From contig JAIIWC010000052.1 of NCBI GenBank assembly GCA_022745215.1, positions 1 through 14,326 of the forward strand: 14,326 nt of DNA. The letters are read 5' to 3'. Origin of the DNA: Collinsella sp. GTDB taxonomy: Bacteria; Actinomycetota; Coriobacteriia; Coriobacteriales; Coriobacteriaceae. The notes beneath the pieces were generated by a model. That model was given only the letters and a program-made list of their open reading frames with translations, was not told where the DNA came from and did no database searches. Every line of letters begins with the position of its first letter. The stretch's first letter is position 1. The position numbers and the translations under genes are program-made. This document shows, piece by piece, positions 12,931 through 14,326 of this stretch.

Positions 12931-14326
12931 CTATTTCTTAAGAAGGTACGAATAGTTGTCGCGCACGGCCCTGATGGTCAGGCGGACGGCCTCGGGAAGG
13001 CCGGTGTTGACGGCATCGACCGAGACGGTGCGGACCGTGCCGGCGACGCGGACCTTAAAGTGATCCTCGTCCACGGCCAGGAAGCCCTCGTTCTCGGAGT
13101 TCTCCATGTCCTGCTCGCTCCAGAACAGGGTGAGCTTGTCCTTGTAAGGACGACCATCCTGGTAGGGGCAGAACACGGCGCAGTTGCCGCACTCGTTGCA
13201 CATGCCGTCGACATGTACCACCTGATGCTTGGCCAGGCCCGGCACCTTAATTGCCACGTTGGCGCGGTTGGGGCACACGTCGCAGCAGACCTCGCACACC
13301 GAGCCGCAGCCCAGGCAGCGGGTCTTGGTGCAGTTGCGCTTGTCGCGGCACAGCGACCCCTTGCGCTCGTAGCAGGTGTCCTCGCGACCGGCCTGCTCGT
13401 TGCAGTCGGCGTACTTGTTAAAGTCCACGCCGGCGATGGCGCGGGCGACCTCGGCGGCGTCGGCGATAGCCTCGACCACGGTGGCCGGACCGCGACGGCA
13501 GTCACCGGCAGCCCAGACGCCCTCGACGCCGGTGGAGGTGGCGGCAAGGCGGCCGCGACGGTCGTGCTCGACGCCCGCGGCGTCGTACAGGCTGGCATCG
13601 ATGCCCTCGCCCACGGCGCAGATCACCGTGGTGGCGGAAAGCTCGACGGTCTCGCCCGTGGCGACAGGGCTGCGACGGCCGCTTGCGTCCGGCTCGCCAA
13701 GCTCCATAACGTCGCAGGTCAGCACGGCGCCGTTGAGTGCCTTGGGCGCCAGCAGCTCGCAGAACTCAACGCCGTCGGCAAGAGCAAGATCGAGCTCTTC
13801 CTCGTCGGCGGGCATCTGCTTCTTGGTGCGGCGATACACCAAGCGCACGTTCTTCACGCCAGCCAGGCGCTTGGCCACGCGGGCCGCGTCCATGGCGGTA
13901 TTGCCGGCGCCAATGACCACGACATCCTCGCCCAGCTCGAGTTTCTCGCCCTTCTTGGCGGCCTCGAGGAACTCCAGCACGTCGAGCTCGGCGCCCTCGC
14001 CCAGGCCCGCAGAGCCGGGCATCCAGGCACCGGTTGCCACGACCACGTCGGTGAAGCCCTGGGCCTTGAGCTCGTCAATGGACTCCACGCGGGCGTTGAG
14101 CTGCACCTTGGCACCAAAGGCCAGGCAAAGCTCGGCGTCGTGGGAGATATCGTCGCTCGCGATACGGAACTCGGGGATCACGTGACGGACCACGCCGCCG
14201 AGAGAGTCGCGGGCCTCGAAGATAGTGACGGGCACGCCGGCGCGCGTCAGGAAGAACGCCGTCGCCAGACCGGCCGGGCCGCCGCCGATAACGGCAACGT
14301 TGCGCTCGGCATCGTTGGCAATGGCC
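12931..14326 (-). CDS. ygfK: YgfK-like (putative selenate reductase) Fe-S flavoprotein, C-terminal part
   Basis: The gene runs off the right edge of the window. About 464 of some 1000 residues are visible; E. coli YgfK has about 1030. Seen in order: the FAD-binding GGGPAG (near 14280), a second Rossmann motif GAGNTAMDAARVAKRL, the GltD-like YRRTKKQMPADEEEL, the flavin-binding AAGDCRRGPATVVEAIADA, then a Cys-rich stretch CLGCGSVCEVCCDVCP and a final CNECGNCAVFCP, suggesting Fe-S clusters. This matches the YgfK family, named a selenate reductase in E. coli but now linked to anaerobic purine degradation. The likely task is reduction of a purine-pathway intermediate, or shuttling electrons to the molybdenum hydroxylase via the ferredoxin 11 bases downstream. 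It stops at 12931 with TAG; the true start lies beyond the window. Confidence 0.9.
   Translation of the reverse strand, partial: AIANDAERNVAVIGGGPAGLATAFFLTRAGVPVTIFEARDSLGGVVRHVIPEFRIASDDISHDAELCLAFGAKVQLNARVESIDELKAQGFTDVVVATGAWMPGSAGLGEGAELDVLEFLEAAKKGEKLELGEDVVVIGAGNTAMDAARVAKRLAGVKNVRLVYRRTKKQMPADEEELDLALADGVEFCELLAPKALNGAVLTCDVMELGEPDASGRRSPVATGETVELSATTVICAVGEGIDASLYDAAGVEHDRRGRLAATSTGVEGVWAAGDCRRGPATVVEAIADAAEVARAIAGVDFNKYADCNEQAGREDTCYERKGSLCRDKRNCTKTRCLGCGSVCEVCCDVCPNRANVAIKVPGLAKHQVVHVDGMCNECGNCAVFCPYQDGRPYKDKLTLFWSEQDMENSENEGFLAVDEDHFKVRVAGTVRTVSVDAVNTGLPEAVRLTIRAVRDNYSYLLKK

Noticed and set aside
13376..14185. Ser/Ala-rich plus-strand frame opposite ygfK
   Set aside because: Low-complexity antisense product of a clear flavoprotein gene.

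Overview
The window looks like chromosomal DNA of a high-GC anaerobic gut actinobacterium, most likely a coriobacterium such as Collinsella. This is inferred from codon use, an LAxTG-type surface anchor, coriobacterium-like ATPase genes with DUF234 and DUF4143 ends, and a ygfK/ferredoxin/xdhD purine-catabolism operon. No rRNA or tRNA is present, so the genus is not proven.

Layout. (1) 2-694: C-terminal part of an acidic single-span membrane protein of unknown function, ending at a good terminator. (2) 695-1482: three 33-bp-spaced repeats that look like a solo IS21-type transposon end, then a strongly structured leader RNA with the secondary-structure plan of the SAM-I/SAM-IV riboswitch clan, whose last helices pair with the Shine-Dalgarno of an orphan 140-residue protein. 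(3) 1483-1806: ambiguous DNA, possibly decayed. (4) 1807-3621: a secreted, sortase-anchored protein with three repeats of exactly 131 residues and an X2-like domain. (5) 3804-5039: an unrecognised cytosolic protein behind a dyad and promoter. (6) 5402-7523, minus strand: a DUF4143 ATPase remnant and an intact ATPase_2/DUF234 ATPase, each with its own repeat or palindrome just upstream. (7) 7647-9541: two arrays of 62-bp hairpin repeats that flank an AbiEi/DUF559-like gene on both sides; a lone dyad of the same family lies at 6069-6103. (8) 9650-14326, minus strand: xdhD, a four-cluster ferredoxin and the 3' end of ygfK.

How the genes work together. The right-hand operon is metabolic. YgfK (flavin and Fe-S) and the ferredoxin probably carry electrons to or from the Mo hydroxylase XdhD, which lacks its own FAD domain, in anaerobic purine (xanthine/urate) breakdown. 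The rest is an accessory region of surface, defence-like and mobile-element genes with little sign of one shared pathway.

The best candidates for something undescribed are the riboswitch-like leader in front of an orphan gene (about 931-1059) and the 62-bp hairpin arrays around the nuclease-fold gene (7647-9541). All calls come from reading the sequence; no database search or folding program was run.
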